Source: Halieaceae bacterium (lineage in GTDB: Bacteria; Pseudomonadota; Gammaproteobacteria; Pseudomonadales; Halieaceae). Taken from it: a stretch of 64,000 bases of DNA. Shown here piece after piece: positions 1 through 13,270 of the stretch (position 1 is its first letter; each line of letters starts with the position of its first letter). Location: contig CABYND010000010.1 in assembly GCA_902520195.1 (NCBI GenBank), positions 19,631 through 83,630 of the forward strand, given 5' to 3'. A program made the position numbers and the translations under genes. A model generated the notes under the pieces. It worked only from the letters and a program-made list of their open reading frames with translations, made no database searches and was not told the origin of the DNA.

Positions 1-371
1 AGCGCCACAGTATCGACCCACACGGCGATCGCCTGCGACACGAAGGGTTGATGGGACACCATGATGATATGTTCGTGCCCTGGGTAATCGTTCTCAGAAA
101 AAGCCTCCGGGTACGCGCCCGGCGCCAGTGAGGGATCCACCTTTTGACTGCCCGGACGCAACAGCTCGCCTAACAACGCAGCTGTCTCGACGGTGCGCTG
201 GTAGGGGCTATGAAGCAACAGCGAGACGGGGCCAAGACCCGACTCGCCCGCCCAAGCCGCATAATGCTGCGCCATAGCCACCACTTGCTCATGGCCACGT
301 GGCGTCAGTGCGCGAAGTTCATCCGTCGCAGCAGAACCTGCTTCACCATGACGCCACAGCGTGAGTAGCAC
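1..371 (-). CDS. sixA: SixA-like histidine phosphatase, C-terminus cut by window edge
   Basis: Histidine phosphatase superfamily (phosphoglycerate mutase-like fold). The first 123 codons are visible and the rest lies beyond base 1. The N-terminus reads MLLTLWRHGEAG, with the catalytic RHG motif at residues 7-9; HSPYQRTVETA follows, and MVSHQPFVS near the edge supplies the second catalytic histidine. This set is typical of SixA, which removes phosphate from histidine phosphotransfer domains. The start is a GTG one base past the htpG stop. An in-frame TGA just upstream excludes an earlier start, so translation is probably coupled to htpG. The family is clear; the exact substrate is inferred from short length and motif wording. 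Confidence 0.8.
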   Translation of the reverse strand, partial: MLLTLWRHGEAGSAATDELRALTPRGHEQVVAMAQHYAAWAGESGLGPVSLLLHSPYQRTVETAALLGELLRPGSQKVDPSLAPGAYPEAFSENDYPGHEHIIMVSHQPFVSQAIAVWVDTVA

Positions 372-372
372 T

Positions 373-2283
373 TTAGGAGTTGCTCATTTCCACCAAGAGC
401 TTATTGAGGCGCGCAACATAGGTCGCCGGATCCTCTAGCGCCGATCCCTCGGCAAGCGCCGCCTGATCGAGCAAAATTTGCGCGAGATCAGCAAAGCGAT
501 CCTCATCCGACTCCTGATCCAAGCGCTGCACAAGCGGATGCTCAACATTAATCTCCATCGTAGGCTTGGTTTCGGGCATCTCCTGCCCCGCCGCCTCCAT
601 GATGCGTCGCATTTGAGCACCCATCTCATGCTCCGCCACGGTCAAACAGGCCGGTGATGACGTGAGCCGAGTGGTGGGCCGAATGCCGGCGACCCGGTCG
701 GACAATACACCCTGCATCCGCTCGATCAGGGATTCGCTGGCCTTTTCCGCTTCCACGAGCGCCCTCTTGGCATCCTCGTCTTCGGCGCTCTGGTCCCACT
801 CTCCCTTCGCAACATCTCGCAGCGGCTTGCCGTCATATTCTGCCAAGTGGCTCATCAACCACTCGTCGACGCGATCAGACAGTAACAACACTTCAACACC
901 CTGCTTGCGCAGCGCTTCGATATGGGGGCTATTTTTTGCCGTCGCATGATTCTCTGCGACAACGTAATAAATGGACTGTTGATCGTCCTTCATGGCCTCA
1001 ACATATTGCTTGAGCGAAATACGTTGGGCAGCCTCGTCATCGCGGGTCGTGGCAAAGCGCAGCAAATCAGCGATTTTTTCGCGATTAGTAAAGTCCTCCG
1101 CGGGCCCCTCTTTTAACACCGCGCCAAAGGTGTCCCAGAATCGGATGTAGTCCTCAGGCTGCTTGTTGGCCATTTTTGAGAGCATGTCCAGCACTCGCTT
1201 GGTCAATGCGCTGCGAATGGCATCGACCTGCTGGTTCTGCTGCAGTATCTCTCGCGAAACATTCAGGGGCAGATCGCTGGAATCCAGCACGCCCTTCACA
1301 AAACGCAGGTACATAGGCAGAAACTGTTCTGCCTCATCCATAATGAAAGTGCGCTGCACATACAGCTTTAGACCGCGGGCACCCTCCCGCTGCCAGAGAT
1401 CAAAGGGCGCGCGCTGTGGAAGATACAGTAGCGAGGTGTACTCCAGCTTGCCCTCCACCGCGTTGTGACTCCAGCTCAGCGCATCCTCGAAGTCATGGGA
1501 GATATGCTTGTAAAACGCCTGATACTCCTCGTCGCTGATCTCTGAGCGACTGCGTGTCCACAGCGCCTTGGCCTCATTGACCGCCTGCCACTCGGGTTCG
1601 GCTGGCGCATCGGCAGCGTCCTCGTCATCCCCCGGAGGTGCAGGTGGCTCCGGCATCATCACCGGCACGGAGATATGGTCCGAATACTTCTTGATCACCG
1701 ATCGCACACGCCAACTATCGGCAAACTCCTCGGCATCGTCTTTGAGATGCAATGTAATGGTAGTTCCAGCACCGTCCCTCGATGAGTCACTGATAGTGAA
1801 TTCATCCTCGCCTGCGGACTCCCACCGGGTGGCAGTTTCCTCGCCTGCTTTTCGCGTTACCACTACCACGCGGTCCGCGACGATAAAGGACGAATAGAAA
1901 CCGACGCCAAACTGGCCAATTAGCTGACTGTCTGCTTTTTGATCGCCGGATAATTGCTCCATAAAGGCAGCGGTGCCCGACTTGGCAATCGTACCGAGGT
2001 TGTCCACCACCTCATCCCGGGACATGCCAATCCCGTTATCATCGATGGTGATCGTCTTCGCCTCACTGTCCGCGTCCACTCTAATCCGGTAGTCACCCAC
2101 ACCGGTGCCCAAGCCCGCATCGCCGATGACCGCAAAACGATGCTTATCAATAGCGTCGGACGCATTGGAGATGAGCTCGCGGAGAAAAATCTCCCGATTC
2201 GAGTACAGGGAGTGAATCATGAGGTGAAGCAGTCGCTTCGCCTCGGTTTGAAAGCCCATCGTTTGGGTAGCTTCGACAGTCAT
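373..2283 (-). CDS. htpG: Molecular chaperone HtpG (bacterial Hsp90)
   Basis: Cytosolic ATP-dependent chaperone of 636 residues, close to the usual family length. The GHKL ATPase domain is intact: LISNASDA supplies the Mg-binding Asn, DNGIGM the nucleotide-binding Asp, and GQFGVGFYS the lid glycines. Middle and dimerisation domains follow without a break. I chose the ATG at 2283 ([19 protein letters not shown]) rather than the in-frame ATG at 2304. AAGGG lies 7 bases before the chosen start, the N-terminus then aligns with known HtpG, and the heat-shock promoter at 2314-2341 would put the transcript start almost on the earlier ATG. The gene lies downstream of the sucD terminator and so is a separate unit. 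Confidence 0.96.
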   Translation of the reverse strand: MTVEATQTMGFQTEAKRLLHLMIHSLYSNREIFLRELISNASDAIDKHRFAVIGDAGLGTGVGDYRIRVDADSEAKTITIDDNGIGMSRDEVVDNLGTIAKSGTAAFMEQLSGDQKADSQLIGQFGVGFYSSFIVADRVVVVTRKAGEETATRWESAGEDEFTISDSSRDGAGTTITLHLKDDAEEFADSWRVRSVIKKYSDHISVPVMMPEPPAPPGDDEDAADAPAEPEWQAVNEAKALWTRSRSEISDEEYQAFYKHISHDFEDALSWSHNAVEGKLEYTSLLYLPQRAPFDLWQREGARGLKLYVQRTFIMDEAEQFLPMYLRFVKGVLDSSDLPLNVSREILQQNQQVDAIRSALTKRVLDMLSKMANKQPEDYIRFWDTFGAVLKEGPAEDFTNREKIADLLRFATTRDDEAAQRISLKQYVEAMKDDQQSIYYVVAENHATAKNSPHIEALRKQGVEVLLLSDRVDEWLMSHLAEYDGKPLRDVAKGEWDQSAEDEDAKRALVEAEKASESLIERMQGVLSDRVAGIRPTTRLTSSPACLTVAEHEMGAQMRRIMEAAGQEMPETKPTMEINVEHPLVQRLDQESDEDRFADLAQILLDQAALAEGSALEDPATYVARLNKLLVEMSNS

Positions 2284-2313
2284 GAGGAAACCCTTTTTGT
2301 GCAAGTCTCAATG

Positions 2314-2341
2314 AAATGGGGTCTCACGCGCTGTTTTCAAG
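2314..2341 (-). promoter_or_regulatory. Sigma-32 heat-shock promoter of htpG
   Basis: On the minus strand the -35 element CTTGAAA (2335-2341) and the -10 element CCCCATTT (2314-2321) are separated by 13 bases. Both match the E. coli RpoH consensus CTTGAAA / CCCCATNT exactly. It sits about 30 bases before the htpG start codon, a classic heat-shock gene, so function and sequence agree. Confidence 0.9.
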
Positions 2342-2361
2342 CCCTCCGGGTGCCCTCGGGC

Positions 2362-2382
2362 AAAAAACCCGCTCTAAGCGGG
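2362..2382 (-). terminator. Intrinsic terminator of the sdh-suc operon
   Basis: On the minus strand, 20 bases after the sucD stop, a perfect 6-bp stem (CCCGCT / AGCGGG) with a 3-base loop is followed by six T residues. This is a compact rho-independent terminator between sucD and the htpG promoter. Confidence 0.85.
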
Positions 2383-2402
2383 ACTTAAGCTTGTGGGTAG
2401 GT

Positions 2403-3275
2403 TTACCAACCCGTGACCTCAGTTAGTGCCGCGCCAATATCCGCCAGAGAGCGCACGGTGCGGACACCCGCCGCCTCCAACGCTGCAAATTTCTCATCAG
2501 CGGTGCCCTTGCCTCCGGAAATAATTGCACCCGCGTGACCCATGCGCTTTCCTTTGGGGGCCGTTACGCCGGCAATGTAGGAGACCACAGGCTTAGTCAC
2601 ATTGTTGCGGATAAACCCCGCCGCCTCTTCCTCGGCCGTGCCCCCGATCTCGCCGATCATCACGATCGCCTCGGTGCCGGGGTCTTCCTGAAACAAACCC
2701 AGAATATCGATGAAGTGAGACCCCGGTATCGGGTCGCCGCCGATGCCGACGCAGGTAGACTGGCCGTAACCCACGTCAGTGGTCTGCTTGACCGCCTCGT
2801 AGGTCAGCGTCCCGGAGCGCGACACGATGCCCACCTTACCCGGCAAATGAATATCCGCCGGCATGATGCCGATCTTGCACTGCCCAGGCGTGATCACGCC
2901 GGGGCAGTTGGGCCCGATCAGCCTAACACCCAACTCATCGCATTTGACCTTCGCGTAGAGCATATCGAGTGTCGGCACACCCTCGGTAATACAAACGATC
3001 AGCTCAACGCCCGCATTGGCCGCCTCAAGAATGGAGTCTTTGCAGAAGGCCGCGGGGACATAGATCATCGAGGCCTGCGCCTGCGTTTGGGCAACGGCCT
3101 CAGCCACAGTATTGAACACCGGCAAGTCGAGGTGTGTTTGTCCACCCTTTCCGGGAGTCACACCTCCGACCATCTTGGTGCCGTAAGCGATCGCCTGTTC
3201 AGAATGGAAAGTACCCTGCGAGCCGGTAAAACCCTGGCAGATTACGCAGGTGTCTTGATCGATCAGGATACTCAT
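2403..3275 (-). CDS. sucD: Succinyl-CoA synthetase alpha subunit
   Basis: With SucC it converts succinyl-CoA and ADP (or GDP) to succinate, CoA and nucleoside triphosphate in the TCA cycle. At 290 residues it has normal length. The CoA-binding N-terminal domain starts with [11 protein letters not shown] (residues 16-26). The phosphorylated active-site histidine is H247 in the RMGHAGAI motif. The start overlaps the sucC stop by four bases (ATGA), giving translational coupling and equal subunit output. It is the last gene of the sdhCDAB-sucAB-lpd-sucCD operon and is followed by a clear terminator. Confidence 0.97.
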   Translation of the reverse strand: MSILIDQDTCVICQGFTGSQGTFHSEQAIAYGTKMVGGVTPGKGGQTHLDLPVFNTVAEAVAQTQAQASMIYVPAAFCKDSILEAANAGVELIVCITEGVPTLDMLYAKVKCDELGVRLIGPNCPGVITPGQCKIGIMPADIHLPGKVGIVSRSGTLTYEAVKQTTDVGYGQSTCVGIGGDPIPGSHFIDILGLFQEDPGTEAIVMIGEIGGTAEEEAAGFIRNNVTKPVVSYIAGVTAPKGKRMGHAGAIISGGKGTADEKFAALEAAGVRTVRSLADIGAALTEVTGW

Positions 3276-4441
3276 GACGCACCTCCCGCCGCCGCGACTA
3301 CCTTTTGGGCAGCGTCCGTCAGACTTTCCGCCGCCTGAATGTTCAGACCGCTTCCGGCCAACACCTGTCTCCCGAGCGCCGCGTTATTGCCCTCGAGACG
3401 CACGACAACCGGAACATCGACGCCCACTTCCTCTACCGCGCCGATGACGCCCTCTGCAATCAAATCGCATCGAACAATGCCGCCAAAGATATTGATCAGC
3501 ACGGCCTTCACGTTTTCGTCAGAGAGAATGATTTTGAATGCCTCGGTAACGCGCTCTTTGGTCGCGCCACCGCCTACATCGAGGAAATTCGCCGGTGCGC
3601 CGCCGTGGAGTTTGACGATATCCATCGTGCCCATGGCCAACCCTGCACCATTCACCATGCAACCAATGGAGCCATCGAGAGCCACATAATTGAGCTCCCA
3701 CTGCGCGGCGTGAGCCTCACGCTCGTCCTCCTGGGAGGGATCGTGCATCGCTTCCAATTCAGGCTGACGATACAGCGCGTTAGAGTCGACAACCACCTTG
3801 GCATCGAGACAATGGAGATTACCTTCGTCGGTGATCACCAGCGGGTTCACTTCGATCAGCGCCAGATCTTTATCGGCAAACAATTTTGCCAAGCCCATGA
3901 AAATGTTGACGAACTGCTTCACCTGAACACCGGTCAGACCAAGCCGAAATGCGAGATCCCGTCCCTGAAAAGGCTGGGCACCCACCAGTGCGTCAATTTC
4001 CGCCTTGAGGATTTTTTCAGGGGTTTCTTCGGCGACCTTTTCAATTTCAACGCCGCCCTCGGTTGACGCCATGAAGACGATGCGCCGGCTGGCGCGATCA
4101 ACCACGGCACCGAGGTACAGTTCGTCGGCAATATCGGCGCAAGATTCGACCAGGATACGGGACACGGGCTGGCCAGACGCATCCGTTTGATAAGTCACCA
4201 GCCGCTGACCCAACCAATGCGCCGCAAACTCTCCCACCGCCTCGGGGCTGTCCACAAGCTTCACTCCGCCCGCCTTGCCGCGCCCGCCCGCATGAACTTG
4301 GGCCTTGACCACCCATCGCTCGCCGCCAATATCGTTGGCCGCCTTTATCGCCGCCTCAACCGAGTCGACAGCGTGGCCAGTCGAGACCGGCAAGCCGTAG
4401 TCAGCGAACAGGGCTTTGCCCTGGTACTCATGCAAATTCAT
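3272..4441 (-). CDS. sucC: Succinyl-CoA synthetase beta subunit
   Basis: This is the 389-residue nucleotide-binding and specificity subunit of succinyl-CoA synthetase. The N-terminal ATP-grasp domain begins [12 protein letters not shown], the standard start of the family. The C-terminal CoA-ligase domain carries [13 protein letters not shown] and NFLDVGGGA, which contact the phosphohistidine loop of SucD. It lies 76 bases after lpd with no terminator in between and overlaps sucD by four bases. Nothing is unusual. Confidence 0.97.
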   Translation of the reverse strand: MNLHEYQGKALFADYGLPVSTGHAVDSVEAAIKAANDIGGERWVVKAQVHAGGRGKAGGVKLVDSPEAVGEFAAHWLGQRLVTYQTDASGQPVSRILVESCADIADELYLGAVVDRASRRIVFMASTEGGVEIEKVAEETPEKILKAEIDALVGAQPFQGRDLAFRLGLTGVQVKQFVNIFMGLAKLFADKDLALIEVNPLVITDEGNLHCLDAKVVVDSNALYRQPELEAMHDPSQEDEREAHAAQWELNYVALDGSIGCMVNGAGLAMGTMDIVKLHGGAPANFLDVGGGATKERVTEAFKIILSDENVKAVLINIFGGIVRCDLIAEGVIGAVEEVGVDVPVVVRLEGNNAALGRQVLAGSGLNIQAAESLTDAAQKVVAAAGGAS

Positions 4442-4517
4442 AACACCCCCCGGGGTAACGCCCGATCGAACTCACATGGCTCCAACATCGGGCAGCTGGC
4501 GCCACGTCACTGCTGTA

Positions 4518-7209
<2,692 letters not shown>

Positions 7210-7224
7210 CCCAGCATCCTCTTA

Positions 7225-10092
7225 TTAAAAGCCCCAGGGCATAGGGCCCAGTGCTTCATCAATGAATTCTTCCTGCTCCCGCAGGTGCAAAGCGGAGTAG
7301 CCCGCCGCAGCGGAGGCCGAGGGCTCTCTGCCCACATAACGCAAATAGACATCCATCTTTTCTCTGCGCACCGCTGTAGCCATCCGACTCTGCATCGCGT
7401 ACCAGGAACCCTGGTTTTTTGGCTCCTCCTGAACCCACACCGCATCCTCAAGGTTGGGATATCGTGCGAGCACCGCCTGCAAATCGAAACGAGGGAACGG
7501 GTACATCTGCTCAATACGCACGATGGCAATATCATCAATGCCTCGATCGCGTCGCGCGGCCCGCAAGTCGTAAAACACCTTGCCGGCACAGAGCACCACA
7601 CGCTTGACTGCCACAGGATCAAGTGCATCCGTCTCGTCAATGACCGTTTGGAAACCACCTCCTGACAGCTCTTCCAACTGCGACACCGCTTCCTTGTGTC
7701 GCAGCAGGCTCTTAGGTGTCATGACTACCAGTGGTGTCCGGAGCGGTCGCACAGCCTGACGCCGCAACATGTGGAACACCTGTGCCGGCGTGCTGGGGAT
7801 GCAAACCTGAATATTGTCCTCAGCACACAGCTGCAAAAAACGCTCCAATCTGGCCGATGAGTGCTCCGGCCCCTGTCCCTCGTATCCGTGAGGCAACAGC
7901 ATGGTCAGCCCGCACAGCCGGCTCCACTTGTTCTCGCCACTGGAAATAAATTGATCGATAACCACCTGTGCGCCGTTAGCAAAGTCGCCAAACTGCGCCT
8001 CCCAGACCACGAGGCCGCCCGGGGATGTGGTGGCATAGCCATACTCGAACGCCAGCACCGCTTCCTCGGAGAGCAGGGAATCATAGATTCTGAAAGGCGC
8101 TTGCTCTGTACTAAGCTCCTGCAGGGGAATATAGGTCTGGCCGTCACGTTGATTGTGGAGCACCGCATGTCGGTGACTGAACGTGCCGCGCCCTACGTCC
8201 TGGCCTGTCAGACGGACGGGATAACCCTCGTCCAATAACGAGGCGTAGGCCATTGTCTCCGCAAAGCCCCAGTTAACCTCCTGCGCGCCAGCACCCATTT
8301 TGAGCCGATCGTCCATCAGCTTCTTCACGACCCGATGCACAGAAAAAGCCTCAGGTACCGCGTTAGTTTGCTCGGACAGAACCTTGAGCCGAGCCAACGG
8401 CACCGCGGTGTCCGCTGCCACATCCCAGCGATGCCCCAGATACGGCGACCAATCGACGAACAGCGCCTTGTTAGGCTCGGAGACCAGTGAGCTCACCATC
8501 GGCTCATCCCGCTCCAATGCCTCGCGATAATCTTCAACCCATGCAGCGTCCTGTTCTTTTGTGAGCAATCCGTCCGCAATCAAGCGCAGTGCATAGAGCT
8601 CCCGGGTCGAAGGGTGCGATTTGATTTTTTCGTACATACCGGGCTGGGTGACGGACGGTTCATCCGCCTCGTTGTGGCCCCGACGCCGGTAACAGACTAG
8701 GTCAATCACCACGTCCTTGTTGAACTGATTGCGGTAGTCCACAGCCAGCTGAGTGACGAACACCACCGCCTCCGGATCATCGCCATTGACATGGAAGATA
8801 GGCGCCTGAACCATCTTGGCGATGTCGGTGCAGTGCTCTGTGGAGCGCGCATCGGCAGGCTCACTGGTCGTAAAACCGATCTGATTGTTGAGCACGATAT
8901 GTAGGGTCCCACCCGTGCGGTAGGCACGTGTCTGAGACATTTGGAAAGTCTCCATGACCACACCTTGACCGGCAAACGCAGCATCGCCGTGTAGCACGAT
9001 GGGCACGACGGTCTCGCCCGCTGAGTCCTCGCGACGATCTTGGCGGGCACGAACAGAGCCCTCGACAACGGGAGAAACAATCTCGAGGTGAGATGGATTG
9101 AAGGCCAGTGACAGATGCACCTCCCCACCCGGAGTCATCATGTTTGAAGAGAAGCCTTGATGATATTTCACGTCTCCAGAGCCGATATAACTGGCTTTGC
9201 CCTCGAACTCATCAAACAGATCGACCGGATTTTTACCCAATATATTGACCAGCACGTTAAGTCGGCCGCGGTGCGCCATACCAATACAGATTTCCTTCGC
9301 ACCGTAACCACCGATTCGCTGAATCGCCTCTCTCATCATCGGGATGAGGCTTTCGCCACCTTCCAGACCGAATCGTTTGGTGCCGGGATACTTAGAGCCC
9401 AGAGAACGCTCCAAACCTTCCGCGCCATTGAGTTGGCGCAAAATATTCAATCGCTGTTCGACAGGAAGGTCTGGCGCGCTGCGAACAGCCTCCATGCGGT
9501 TCATAATCCAGTGACGTTCTTCGGTGTTCACGATATGCATGAACTCCGCACCCACAGTGCCGCAATAGGTAGCCTCTAAGTCGTTTCGGATACTCGCCAG
9601 CGTCGCCTCGGGCCGCCCAAAGTAAACCGTACCCACCTGAAAGGTCGTGTCTAAATCTGCCTCGCTGAGCTCATGAAACGTGAGGTCCAGATCCGGGACC
9701 GGGGGCCGCTGCACCAGCGCCAGTGGGTCAAGCTGTGCCTGCTGGTACCCCCGCTGTCGATAAGCAGAGATAAGCTGCACCACCCTGACTTGTTTGCGTT
9801 CGTATTCTGTCGCATGCGAGTCATGTGCGACGGTTGCGTCAGTGCGCACCCGCATCTTGGAAATACGCGCAAAGCGATCACGGAGCACTGAGTGAGGCAC
9901 GTCGTGCAGCGCATGAGTGTCCGAGGCAACCCGCGGCAACTGATCGAAATAGTCTCTCCATTCCGGCGGGACGGCATTGGGGTCCTGCAAATAGTGCTCG
10001 TACAGCGTGTCCACATACTCGGCGTTGCCGCCTGCAATATGGGAAGTGGCCCACTGTGCCAGCATGCCCGGCATAGGCGTCGCCTGTGTCAC
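7225..10092 (-). CDS. sucA: 2-oxoglutarate dehydrogenase E1 component
   Basis: This thiamine-diphosphate enzyme decarboxylates 2-oxoglutarate and loads succinyl onto the E2 lipoyl group. At 955 residues it has family length. The N-terminal segment (EYVDTLYEHYLQDPNAVPPEW) that binds the E2/E3 core is present. The ThDP region includes HGDAAFAGQGVV and LNNQIGFTTS. The C-terminal transketolase-like half carries the GRGTFSHRHAV motif. A 256-bp gap without a gene separates it from sdhB, so an internal promoter or mRNA processing site is possible. Confidence 0.96.
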   Translation of the reverse strand: MTQATPMPGMLAQWATSHIAGGNAEYVDTLYEHYLQDPNAVPPEWRDYFDQLPRVASDTHALHDVPHSVLRDRFARISKMRVRTDATVAHDSHATEYERKQVRVVQLISAYRQRGYQQAQLDPLALVQRPPVPDLDLTFHELSEADLDTTFQVGTVYFGRPEATLASIRNDLEATYCGTVGAEFMHIVNTEERHWIMNRMEAVRSAPDLPVEQRLNILRQLNGAEGLERSLGSKYPGTKRFGLEGGESLIPMMREAIQRIGGYGAKEICIGMAHRGRLNVLVNILGKNPVDLFDEFEGKASYIGSGDVKYHQGFSSNMMTPGGEVHLSLAFNPSHLEIVSPVVEGSVRARQDRREDSAGETVVPIVLHGDAAFAGQGVVMETFQMSQTRAYRTGGTLHIVLNNQIGFTTSEPADARSTEHCTDIAKMVQAPIFHVNGDDPEAVVFVTQLAVDYRNQFNKDVVIDLVCYRRRGHNEADEPSVTQPGMYEKIKSHPSTRELYALRLIADGLLTKEQDAAWVEDYREALERDEPMVSSLVSEPNKALFVDWSPYLGHRWDVAADTAVPLARLKVLSEQTNAVPEAFSVHRVVKKLMDDRLKMGAGAQEVNWGFAETMAYASLLDEGYPVRLTGQDVGRGTFSHRHAVLHNQRDGQTYIPLQELSTEQAPFRIYDSLLSEEAVLAFEYGYATTSPGGLVVWEAQFGDFANGAQVVIDQFISSGENKWSRLCGLTMLLPHGYEGQGPEHSSARLERFLQLCAEDNIQVCIPSTPAQVFHMLRRQAVRPLRTPLVVMTPKSLLRHKEAVSQLEELSGGGFQTVIDETDALDPVAVKRVVLCAGKVFYDLRAARRDRGIDDIAIVRIEQMYPFPRFDLQAVLARYPNLEDAVWVQEEPKNQGSWYAMQSRMATAVRREKMDVYLRYVGREPSASAAAGYSALHLREQEEFIDEALGPMPWGF

Positions 10093-10348
10093 TCTTGCCC
10101 CCTTGACTGTCCGAGGGGAGGTGGCTTGTGTCGGCCGCCTTTCACCTCTGTGGAAAAGCGTAGTGTAAGTTAATTGTTTTTATCGGGGGTGCGTTCAGTG
10201 GCGAAAACGGTAGGAATACTGACACTTTGAGATGCGCAAGGGGCGTAGAATAACTCAGCGTTATGCTGATCATTCCCCATATACAGTTGGCGCCATAGGT
10301 TATGCCAATGAGCTATGCCACTCATTACCCATGCAGGTGGCGCTCAGA
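10093..10348. other. sdhB-sucA intergenic region with small inverted repeats
   Basis: No coding sequence is supported here. Two short inverted repeats are visible: AATGAG/CTCATT with an 8-base loop at 10307-10326, and ATAAC/GTTAT with a 5-base loop at 10250-10264. Neither has a T-tract, so they are not intrinsic terminators. They may be sites of mRNA processing or regulation between the sdh and suc halves of the operon. No convincing promoter was found. Confidence 0.4.
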
Positions 10349-11056
10349 TCAGGTTGCTCGGTTGAGCAACATAGTGCGGATATGACCAATCGCCTTGGTG
10401 GGGTTCAGACCTTTGGGACATACGTTGACGCAGTTCTGAATACCGTGGCAGCGGAACACGCTGAAGGGGTCGTCCAGCTTGGCCAGGCGATCCTCTGTCG
10501 CCGTATCACGACTGTCGGCTAGGAATCGATACGCCTGCAATAAACCCGCGGGACCGACAAAGCGATCGGGGTTCCACCAGAAGGAGGGACAACTGGTCGA
10601 GCAACAAGCGCAGAGAATGCACTCATACAGGCCATCCAACTGTGCACGTTCCTCCGGAGACTGCAAGCGTTCGATCGCCGGCGCCGGCGTGGGGTTCTGA
10701 AGGTAGGGCTGTACTTTCTCGTACTGGGCGTAAAAAAGGCTCATGTCCACAACAAGATCCCGAATCACGGGCAATCCCGGCAGAGGACGAATCACCAGCT
10801 TGTCGCTTTTGACACTCTCTGAAAGCGGGGTGATACACGCCAGGCCGTTTTTGCCGTTCATGTTGAGACCATCTGACCCGCAGACCCCCTCCCGGCAACT
10901 ACGACGGTACGTCACGCTGCCATCGTGATCGGCCTTAATGAGCTCCAGTACATCCAGCACCATCAGATCGCGACCGCCGGTATCGACAGAAAAATCCTGC
11001 ATGTACGGGGCTTCGTCGGTCTCGGGGTTATAACGGTATAGACTGACCTCTAACAT
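10349..11056 (-). CDS. sdhB: Succinate dehydrogenase iron-sulfur subunit
   Basis: This subunit carries electrons from the SdhA flavin to ubiquinone in respiratory complex II at the inner membrane. Three cluster motifs are intact and in order. SCREGVCGSDG with a later Cys holds the 2Fe-2S, CILCACCSTSCP the 4Fe-4S, and CHGIQNCVNVCP the 3Fe-4S cluster. At 235 residues it matches the family. It follows sdhA by 21 bases. Confidence 0.97.
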   Translation of the reverse strand: MLEVSLYRYNPETDEAPYMQDFSVDTGGRDLMVLDVLELIKADHDGSVTYRRSCREGVCGSDGLNMNGKNGLACITPLSESVKSDKLVIRPLPGLPVIRDLVVDMSLFYAQYEKVQPYLQNPTPAPAIERLQSPEERAQLDGLYECILCACCSTSCPSFWWNPDRFVGPAGLLQAYRFLADSRDTATEDRLAKLDDPFSVFRCHGIQNCVNVCPKGLNPTKAIGHIRTMLLNRAT

Positions 11057-11077
11057 CTAATATCGCTCCTGAAAAAC

Positions 11078-12841
11078 TCAGTAACTTCTCGCCTTCGGCT
11101 GGAAAGTTTCAACGGTTTGTGGGGTGAAGTTGACGCTGCGCTTGGACACCTTCTTCCCCTCACTGTGATAGAGGGAGTGACACAGCCAGTTCTCATCATC
11201 TCTTTCGGTAAAGTCTTCTCGCGCGTGGGCACCGCGACTCTCATCGCGCGCCTCGGCTATCACCGCCGTAGCTTCTGCAGTTTCGAACAGGTTCTGCAAC
11301 TCAAGGCACTCAATACGCGAGGTATTAAACGCGTTGGAGCGGTCGGCGAGTGCGACATTCTCTACGCGCTCTCGCAGGTCAGCCAGCTTGGCGATCCCCT
11401 CGCGCATAAACTCACCGGTGCGGAACACGCCAAAGTGGTTCTGCATGATTTCCTGCAACTCATGGCGCAGCGGCGCCACCTGCTCGCCCTGCTCTCGGTC
11501 ATTCAGTGTCTGCAGCCGGGCGCCGGCAGCTTCAACGTCTGTTTGCGACGCATCCCGCAACTCAATCCCTTCGCGAAGCGACTTCTCTATAAACAGACCC
11601 GAGGCGCGACCAAAGACCACGAGATCGAGCAACGAGTTACCGCCGAGTCGATTTGCACCGTGCACCGAGACACACGCGACTTCGCCACAGGCATACAGAC
11701 CCGGGATAATTGCGTCGTTGCCATGCGCATCTACGGTCAGTGCCTGACCGTGTACGTTGGTGGGAATACCACCCATCATGTAGTGGCAGGTGGGAACAAC
11801 CGGAATGGGTTCTTTGACGGGATCGACGTGGGCAAAGGTGCGGCTCAACTCACAGATCCCCGGGAGCCGGGATTCCAGCACCTCCTCACCGAGGTGATCC
11901 AGCTTGAGCTTCACGTGATCGCCGTTAGGGCCGCAGCCCCTGCCCTCGAGAATCTCGAGCACCATTGAGCGTGCCACTACGTCTCTACCCGCCAAATCCT
12001 TCGCGTTAGGCGCATACCGCTCCATGAAACGCTCGCCGTCCTTATTGATCAGGTAACCGCCCTCACCGCGACAGCCCTCAGTGACCAATGTGCCGGCACC
12101 GTAGATTCCGGTCGGGTGGAACTGCCACATCTCCATGTCCTGCGCCGGCACACCTGCGCGGAGCGCCATGCCCATGCCATCACCGGTATTGATGTGGGCA
12201 TTAGTGGTAGAGGCATAGATCCTGCCCGCACCGCCCGTCGCGAAGACCGTCGCCTTGGATTTCACATAGACGGTCTCACCCGTTTCGATGCAGATGGCGA
12301 TCACACCCACCACCGCACCATCCTGGTTCTTCACCAGATCAACGGCAAACCACTCATTGAAGAAGACAGTCTCGTTTTTGATGTTGTTTTGATAAAGCGT
12401 GTGCAACAGCGCGTGACCTGTGCGGTCGGCCGCCGCGCAAGTACGGGCCGCCTGGCCACCCTCGCCAAAATTTTTCGATTGCCCACCAAAAGGTCGCTGG
12501 TAGATGCGGCCCTCCTCAGTACGCGAGAAAGGCAGGCCCATGTGCTCCAGCTCGAAGATCGCCTCGGGACCGACCGAGCACATGTACTCAATAGCGTCTT
12601 GGTCGCCGATGTAGTCAGAACCTTTAACGGTGTCGTACATGTGCCAGCGCCAGTCGTCCTGAGGGTCCGCACTCGCGATTGCGCAGGTAATTCCGCCCTG
12701 CGCAGACACGGTGTGTGAACGCGTGGGAAACACCTTGGAGATCACGGCAGTCTTGTAACCGGACTGGGCCAACTGCAGCGCCGCGCGCATGCCAGCACCC
12801 CCGCCGCCTACAATCACCCCATCAAAAGAAATCGTTCTCAT
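11078..12841 (-). CDS. sdhA: Succinate dehydrogenase flavoprotein subunit
   Basis: This is the catalytic subunit of complex II, oxidising succinate to fumarate. The dinucleotide fold reads GGGGAGMRA from residue 12. H43 in [10 protein letters not shown] is the covalent FAD attachment site. The start is the ATG giving [17 protein letters not shown], which leaves 587 residues, one short of the E. coli enzyme. An in-frame start at 12877 would add 12 residues without counterpart in the family and is not favoured. Downstream of sdhD and upstream of sdhB in the canonical order. Confidence 0.96.
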   Translation of the reverse strand: MRTISFDGVIVGGGGAGMRAALQLAQSGYKTAVISKVFPTRSHTVSAQGGITCAIASADPQDDWRWHMYDTVKGSDYIGDQDAIEYMCSVGPEAIFELEHMGLPFSRTEEGRIYQRPFGGQSKNFGEGGQAARTCAAADRTGHALLHTLYQNNIKNETVFFNEWFAVDLVKNQDGAVVGVIAICIETGETVYVKSKATVFATGGAGRIYASTTNAHINTGDGMGMALRAGVPAQDMEMWQFHPTGIYGAGTLVTEGCRGEGGYLINKDGERFMERYAPNAKDLAGRDVVARSMVLEILEGRGCGPNGDHVKLKLDHLGEEVLESRLPGICELSRTFAHVDPVKEPIPVVPTCHYMMGGIPTNVHGQALTVDAHGNDAIIPGLYACGEVACVSVHGANRLGGNSLLDLVVFGRASGLFIEKSLREGIELRDASQTDVEAAGARLQTLNDREQGEQVAPLRHELQEIMQNHFGVFRTGEFMREGIAKLADLRERVENVALADRSNAFNTSRIECLELQNLFETAEATAVIAEARDESRGAHAREDFTERDDENWLCHSLYHSEGKKVSKRSVNFTPQTVETFQPKARSY

Positions 12842-12910
12842 AACTCTCACGTCTACCCTGGGAGCCCCTTCCAGCACCGCTCCCCTCGTTTACAGCTGAT
12901 CCCAGACGCC

Positions 12911-13270
12911 TCAGCTCCAGATAATGACAATCACCCAAATGACGTAACCCACCAATGCGAGCGACACGCCTAACTCGCAAAGCAACCTGATGGCATTGCC
13001 CTTCGGCCCCAGCATACGTTCGGTCAGGTAATCCGTGAACACGGACCACAAACCAATCCAGCTGTGCGCTGCCAACGACAGCGCGGCCATCAGGGTGAAA
13101 ACCTTCATCCACGTCTGATCGAACAGCGAACGCCAAGAAGTGTAGTCAACTGAGCCCAGTAACTGGTAGGCGATCACAATAAAATATGCGAGCAAGACGA
13201 GGGACGTGACGCGCTGAATTAACCAGTCGGACAGCCCTGTTCTGCTAAAGCTCGTGACAGAGGTCACCAT
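12911..13270 (-). CDS. sdhD: Succinate dehydrogenase membrane anchor SdhD
   Basis: This is one of two membrane subunits that anchor complex II and form the quinone site. Its 119 residues contain three hydrophobic segments (about 22-42, 53-74 and 88-112). The first begins near DWLIQRVTSLVLLAY. AAHSWIGLWSVFTDY holds the conserved heme-side His and quinone-site region. The chosen ATG (MVTSVTSFSRTG) lies inside the end of sdhC with a seven-base overlap and a run of G residues as ribosome-binding site. A start five codons earlier is possible. Confidence 0.92.
   Translation of the reverse strand: MVTSVTSFSRTGLSDWLIQRVTSLVLLAYFIVIAYQLLGSVDYTSWRSLFDQTWMKVFTLMAALSLAAHSWIGLWSVFTDYLTERMLGPKGNAIRLLCELGVSLALVGYVIWVIVIIWS

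Noticed and set aside
2535..3338. Open frame on the plus strand opposite sucD
   Set aside because: Antisense shadow of a conserved TCA-cycle gene; no motif or start signal supports it.
11117..11968. Long open frame on the plus strand inside sdhA
   Set aside because: Runs antisense through the highly conserved sdhA gene and has no recognisable domain; such frames are common opposite GC-rich coding sequence.
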